From assembly GCA_019308645.1 (NCBI GenBank), contig JAFDHR010000049.1, forward strand, positions 1 to 10,162: 10,162 bases of DNA, read 5' to 3'. Of this stretch, positions 6,334 to 10,162 are shown piece after piece (the stretch's first letter is position 1; each line of letters opens with the position of its first letter). Source of the stretch: Deltaproteobacteria bacterium. GTDB taxonomy: Bacteria > Desulfobacterota > DSM-4660 > Desulfatiglandales > B25-G16. The position numbers and the translations under genes were made by a program. Below the pieces are notes generated by a model. The model saw nothing but the letters and a program-made list of their open reading frames with translations. It was not told the origin of the DNA and did no database searches.

Positions 6334-7656
6334 CTACTCACTATCTTCGGCCTCAATGGCGTCAAGGCTGCGCAAGGATATATGCGAAAAGAGTATGGCC
6401 GCCATCATAGGACTGGTAAAGGAATTCAGTGAGGACTCTGTAATACTATGGACAAATGTCATGATTAACAAGCAAATCCAAAAAGATCCCCACTCCCAGT
6501 CAGTAGCCATGAGTTTTGTAGCTCTAAGGCCAGACGAAAGCAAAAATAGAGAGAAAAGAAGCAGGCCGACCAACCCTAAATCCAAAATTAGATCCAAATA
6601 TCCGTTATGCCCTTCACTAATATCGAACATTTTTCGAGTATACCCAGTCCAAAAGCCTCCAAAGCCATGTCCCAAAAACGGCCGCTGCATTGCTACAGGA
6701 ATGAGTTCGGACCACACCACAGTTCTGCCAGTTAGCGTCGCATCACGACCTAAGCTGGTCGCAAAATCCCGGAGCTTAAAACCTTCAGTCATAAATGTTG
6801 TAACGCCAAACATTATGACAAAACACAAAATAACAGCCGTTACTTTAGGGCTTACACAAACTCCCAGGTTTTTGAGCCCTCTAAGGCCAATAAATATTGC
6901 AATTCCAACAGCTAGTGAGACAACAGCCGTGGCCGAGAAGGAACCTGGGGGACCCTTTAGAAGCCAGAGAGCCATAATCAAAATGAGCATATCTGTATAC
7001 TTCAAGTATTTCTTGGCTGAAGCATTATTGTCTTTCCTGATAAGAGCCCAAATAAGGAAAAAAACACCGATAACACATAATCGACCTAGCCCGTTCTTTT
7101 GAGTGGTAACCCCAATCCACATCACTTTTCCTGACCATCTTCCATAAGCACGTCCAAGCGCCGGATAATACTTAATGAGAAGGACAGAAAAGGGGACCAA
7201 TACATATATCCATCTCCTAAAAAGCCTCTCTATTGCTTCCCGAGGGGAAGGTTCTGTTGCGACTAACAGAACCATAACGACAGCACCCGCCTCCCTTACC
7301 CACCGCTTTAGTGAAGTAAATGGGATATCAGACCAGAGGGTACTCAACAGCATATATATCAAAAGGATGGCCACCAACTTGTTCTTGTTAATAATGGATG
7401 ACAAGCCCCTTTTCCTTCCTAATATTACAAGAAATCCTAACGCAAATATCGTGCTCAAAAAGAACCTGTCTGCTGGACTTCCTGATTCGTCTCCAGGGAT
7501 ACCTAACCAATAGCACAATGGCTTACTGGCCGTTGCCATAAACCATATTGTGGGCAGCCACAAGGCTTTGGTAGTTCCAGTTCCTTGTCTATTTTCAATG
7601 ATAAGAAGGACGATGACAAAGAAGACGCAGATAATGAGTGCTAATTGTGAAGGCAT
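6334..7656 (-). CDS. O-antigen polymerase/ligase family membrane protein (Wzy or WaaL type)
   Basis: A 440-residue protein with roughly ten to twelve hydrophobic helices and one large outer loop. The loop carries the Wzy_C-domain signature: LTGRTVVW (308-315), FLGHGFGGFW (327-336) and HNGYLDLILDLGLVG (350-364). Earlier features are TLWSDIPFTSLKRWVRE (106-122) and GVTTQKNGLGRL (182-193), both common in this family. Members either polymerise undecaprenyl-linked repeat units or ligate polymer to lipid A core or protein. With a flippase and glycosyltransferase next door and no core-lipid genes in view, polymerase is the better guess. The ATG at 7656 has no recognisable ribosome binding site; it follows the oxidoreductase stop by 45 bp, so translational coupling may help. 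Confidence 0.88.
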   Translation of the reverse strand: MPSQLALIICVFFVIVLLIIENRQGTGTTKALWLPTIWFMATASKPLCYWLGIPGDESGSPADRFFLSTIFALGFLVILGRKRGLSSIINKNKLVAILLIYMLLSTLWSDIPFTSLKRWVREAGAVVMVLLVATEPSPREAIERLFRRWIYVLVPFSVLLIKYYPALGRAYGRWSGKVMWIGVTTQKNGLGRLCVIGVFFLIWALIRKDNNASAKKYLKYTDMLILIMALWLLKGPPGSFSATAVVSLAVGIAIFIGLRGLKNLGVCVSPKVTAVILCFVIMFGVTTFMTEGFKLRDFATSLGRDATLTGRTVVWSELIPVAMQRPFLGHGFGGFWTGYTRKMFDISEGHNGYLDLILDLGLVGLLLFSLFLLSSGLRATKLMATDWEWGSFWICLLIMTFVHSITESSLNSFTSPMMAAILFSHISLRSLDAIEAEDSE

Positions 7657-7701
7657 GAGTTTAAGAATTAAGCAGTTAACAAAGGACCTAAGAAAATGGG
7701 A

Positions 7702-8838
7702 TCATCTTTTGTGATACTGAACTTTTGACATTATTGCTTTCCTTAAGCAAGGCTCAACCTGTTTAGCCATATCTGCAAATATTGCATCCATTATTTTCGT
7801 TGTTAGCAAGATCTCTCTATAGGATATAGGCAATGGGCCATTCTTAGTAATCGAATGGTAGAAAGTCTCTATCAATGTCTTAAGCCCGGAATCATTGGGC
7901 ATGTGGAATTCTCGATTTAGGAACCCTTTAAAATTCTTTCCGAAATTTCTGAAGTACTGCTTTGCATATTGAATTGGAGGGATAAAATATTTTAGGTAGC
8001 TCTTGTATTCGTTGTCCTTAACTAGAATGAGAGTTTGGTTATTCTCATCAACGATAAGGGAATTTCTTGGGCCATATAATCTGAACTCACGGGGGGCCGA
8101 TCCTATCTGTGATGAGAACGTAAAATAGGCGGTTGTGTTATTTTCATCACAAATGATTACTCTGACCTCGTCTACGATATTTTCCTCCCCAATATTTTTC
8201 AGTAGGGAACTGGTAAAACAGTGGGCAATTACAGTAGGGTTATCACCAGATAAGACTTCCGCTATTTTGCTAATGCCATGGCTGATAATGTTATGGAGTA
8301 GCGAGCCTGGGAGTTTTCTTACCCAATGGTTCCTATCTCCAAGGAGCGCCTTGGCAAACACTGGATCTCGAAAATCATAACAATAATGGCTTTCCATATG
8401 TACGGGTTTTCCTCCAAGGTAACCTTGGCTCACCAAATTCCTCATTCTAATCATCACTGGGGTGAATTGAGCATTGTGGCCTGCAGTAATTTTTAGCCCA
8501 GCCTGTTTCGCTGTCTCAATCAGTTCCTGAGCCTCACTCGTATTCAAGGTAAAAGGCTTTTCCATGTAAACGTTTACCCCCGATTCGAGGCACAGCTTAC
8601 CCAGTTCAAAGTGGCTCTGGGGAGGTGTTGTTATGTGAACTACATCTAGGTTATTCTCTTCAAGCATCTGCTGAGGCGAGGTATACCATTTTTCAATTGT
8701 AAACCTTTCTGCCAACTGCTCTGCCATTAGAGGTTCATTATCACACACCGCAACTAAGTTGGCATGCGAGATTTTCTTTATTTGAACGACATGCTGATCG
8801 GCTATTTTGCCACACCCGATTATTCCAACTTTGATCAT
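7702..8838 (-). CDS. Gfo/Idh/MocA family NAD(P)-dependent sugar oxidoreductase
   Basis: A 378-residue cytoplasmic dehydrogenase of the glucose-fructose oxidoreductase/inositol dehydrogenase family. The N-terminal Rossmann fold has VGIIGCGKIADQH (4-16; GxGxxA at 8-13), then AVCDNE (30-35) and ITTPPQSH (69-76). The family hallmark EKP is at 93-95 (YMEKPFTL), with K94 the expected catalytic lysine. The C-terminal domain carries the SLLHNIISHGIS segment (179-190), H187 matching the conserved substrate-binding histidine. Members in such loci often oxidise or reduce NDP-sugars, for example towards amino- or uronic-acid sugars. The start ATG overlaps the stop of the SDR gene by four bases (ATGA), so the two are probably translationally coupled and act in one sugar pathway. 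The exact substrate is not evident. Confidence 0.92.
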   Translation of the reverse strand: MIKVGIIGCGKIADQHVVQIKKISHANLVAVCDNEPLMAEQLAERFTIEKWYTSPQQMLEENNLDVVHITTPPQSHFELGKLCLESGVNVYMEKPFTLNTSEAQELIETAKQAGLKITAGHNAQFTPVMIRMRNLVSQGYLGGKPVHMESHYCYDFRDPVFAKALLGDRNHWVRKLPGSLLHNIISHGISKIAEVLSGDNPTVIAHCFTSSLLKNIGEENIVDEVRVIICDENNTTAYFTFSSQIGSAPREFRLYGPRNSLIVDENNQTLILVKDNEYKSYLKYFIPPIQYAKQYFRNFGKNFKGFLNREFHMPNDSGLKTLIETFYHSITKNGPLPISYREILLTTKIMDAIFADMAKQVEPCLRKAIMSKVQYHKR

Positions 8839-9857
8839 TTCCTGCTCCCCACAGACCGCGTATAGGCAAAAAATTTGTCTATAGCCTCATCCATTTTGAT
8901 CCGAGGATACCACCCCAATAGTCTTTTCGCTTTTTCGTTTGGATATTCATAATCACGCCAGTAAACTCGGTATACTTTTCGATTAAATACTGGGGGCAAT
9001 TGGCCGTTGGACCATTTTGAATACTTTTCCCAAGAGGCACAAAAAAGATACCATAACAGATGTGGCACGGGAATAGAGAGGAATTTGCGAACCTTCTTCT
9101 TGTACAGCTTGAGAAAATCGCGGCTTCTTGGTAAATCGTCGTCTACAATATTAAAAGTCTCCCCCCCGACGCCTCTTTTCAGCCCTGCTAAAACAATGGC
9201 CTCGGCGCAGTTGTCGACGTACGTCATCGGGATTCTATTACCTAAGCCCAAATGGAGAAAGAGCCCGAATGTATCGGTACCAATCCTGTCGGTTATTTTT
9301 GCTTTCCCTGGACCAAACACAACGCTTGGCCGCACAATTACATAAGGGAGGTTGAATTTTATTCCATAATCTCTCACGATTTCGTCCTGCTTTGCCTTCC
9401 CAAAAACGTATGCCTCATACCTTTCCATGAACTCATTTTCGACCATGCAGGTCTCATCTAACCTGTCCCCGCTAGAAAGGTCCTCGCATGAATAAACAGC
9501 GATGGAACTAATATTGACAAATCGTTTTATCGTTCTTGCCCCTATGGCAGCATCTAGCAGGTTCCTTGTAGTAACAACCGAGTTTAGGAAACAGTCGGGA
9601 AAACTTTTCCCAACACCTGCGGCAAGATGGTAAACCAGAGAAACTCCTTCTGCCGCCACTTCACATACTTCTCTAGATAAAAGATTACCCATTACTACTT
9701 CTACTCTCTCCCTGTGGAAGTCCCCGAGCTCCCTTAGAAGTTTTTCAGATTTATTTTTATCTCTAATAAGGCAACGAATCTTTTGAAAACCATAAGATAG
9801 CAATGTACTAACCACTTTTGAACCAAGGAAACCATTGGCTCCCGTCACCAGAATCAT
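8835..9857 (-). CDS. Extended SDR: NAD-dependent epimerase/dehydratase
   Basis: An extended short-chain dehydrogenase/reductase, probably a nucleotide-sugar epimerase, dehydratase or reductase. From the ATG at 9857 it has 340 residues. MILVTGANGFLGS gives the TGxxGxxG NAD-binding motif. VYHLAAG (75-81), VNISSIAVYS (114-123), the catalytic Y150-x-x-x-K154 and VRPSVVFGPG (175-184) follow. YVDNCAEAI (213-221) and a C-terminal LGWYPRIKMDEAI (314-326) complete the family pattern. The frame stays open upstream to ATG 9926 and ATG 9908, both inside the end of the FemAB gene. ATG 9908 has a better ribosome binding site (AGGAAG), but the canonical family N-terminus begins at 9857. The 3' end overlaps the oxidoreductase start. 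It resembles SDRs that act on UDP-sugars, but the substrate is not determinable. Confidence 0.9.
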   Translation of the reverse strand: MILVTGANGFLGSKVVSTLLSYGFQKIRCLIRDKNKSEKLLRELGDFHRERVEVVMGNLLSREVCEVAAEGVSLVYHLAAGVGKSFPDCFLNSVVTTRNLLDAAIGARTIKRFVNISSIAVYSCEDLSSGDRLDETCMVENEFMERYEAYVFGKAKQDEIVRDYGIKFNLPYVIVRPSVVFGPGKAKITDRIGTDTFGLFLHLGLGNRIPMTYVDNCAEAIVLAGLKRGVGGETFNIVDDDLPRSRDFLKLYKKKVRKFLSIPVPHLLWYLFCASWEKYSKWSNGQLPPVFNRKVYRVYWRDYEYPNEKAKRLLGWYPRIKMDEAIDKFFAYTRSVGSRK

Positions 9858-9879
9858 ATCATGGAGTCCGATTAAAAAA

Positions 9880-10162
9880 CTATTTTGATTGGACTTTACT
9901 GGTACCATACGATCTTCTTCCTTCATAATCTACAATATCTCCCCCTCTGAATAAACGAACAGCTAGATTGTATACGCTAAACTTCATGCGATTGATAGGG
10001 TACTTCCACATATACCCCTGATGGAGGTTACCTCCAAATCGTTCTTTAAACATCTTTAGGCCCTCTTGTTTTGATCCTTTATCAGGGTTGATCCGGACAC
10101 CCACGAAATCATAGCGTTTAACGCCTAGCCTTTTGAATTCTTGCATGGCCGTCCAATGCAAT
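9880..10162 (-). CDS. FemAB-type aminoacyltransferase (GNAT fold), C-terminal part
   Basis: Only the last 93 full codons are in the window; the gene continues past 10162, and its first visible codon is internal. The segment HWTAMQEFKRLGVKRYDFVG, then a run with KGSKQEGLKMFKERFGG and QGYMWKYP, matches the end of the second GNAT-like domain of FemA/FemB/FemX relatives. In that pattern a helix and a yDf-G strand precede FK-x-x-FGG. Classical members transfer amino acids from aminoacyl-tRNA to lipid II; relatives in exopolysaccharide clusters have unknown acceptors. The stop at 9880 lies after both alternative starts of the SDR gene and 22 bp before its preferred one. The family call is fair for a fragment; function in this cluster is inference. 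Confidence 0.78.
   Translation of the reverse strand, partial: LHWTAMQEFKRLGVKRYDFVGVRINPDKGSKQEGLKMFKERFGGNLHQGYMWKYPINRMKFSVYNLAVRLFRGGDIVDYEGRRSYGTSKVQSK

Noticed and set aside
5990..7102. A 370-codon open frame on the plus strand
   Set aside because: It lies antisense to the polymerase-like and glycosyltransferase genes, both of which have clear family motifs. Its translation is serine-, lysine- and arginine-rich without recognisable domains, and it crosses the gap between the two genes.

Overview
The window is a stretch of a surface- or exopolysaccharide biosynthesis cluster, with every recognisable chromosomal gene on the minus strand, so transcription runs from high to low coordinates. 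Moderate to low G+C, a secreted beta-helix protein with a Sec signal, a Wzx/Wzy-type pair and sigma-54-type promoter elements suggest a free-living Gram-negative bacterium. A deltaproteobacterial or related environmental lineage is my guess; no rRNA or other taxonomic marker is present.

Layout in transcription order. At 10162-9880 is the C-terminal end of a FemAB-type aminoacyltransferase cut by the window edge. It is followed closely by an extended SDR sugar epimerase/dehydratase (9857-8835) and a Gfo/Idh/MocA NAD(P)-dependent oxidoreductase (8838-7702, ATGA overlap). Then come an O-antigen polymerase/ligase-family membrane protein (7656-6334), a family 2 glycosyltransferase (6306-5395), a Wzx-type flippase (about 5378-4056) and a TupA-like ATP-grasp protein (3966-3010). 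These seven genes are tightly spaced (overlaps to 89 bp) and read as one operon that makes a sugar precursor, assembles a repeat unit, flips and polymerises it, and possibly adds amino-acid or peptide substituents.

The 244-bp gap at 2766-3009 is the most interesting non-coding part. On the minus strand it holds two near-consensus -24/-12 (sigma-54) elements 44 bp apart, a 17-bp palindrome at the predicted start of the upstream one, and one arm of a perfect 12-bp inverted repeat whose other arm lies in the end of the ATP-grasp gene. Downstream lie a secreted right-handed beta-helix protein (2765-1392) and a NodB-type polysaccharide deacetylase (1303-263). These two look like a separately controlled module for modifying the polymer outside the cytoplasm.

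At the left edge (1-114) is the terminus of an IS21-family insertion sequence, with characteristic direct repeats and a reading frame that may be the end of istB. Between the IS end and the deacetylase is a 135-bp open stretch that may be the beginning of another gene cut by the insertion. No tRNA, rRNA, CRISPR array or clear terminator was seen. No gene-free stretch exceeds 300 bp.
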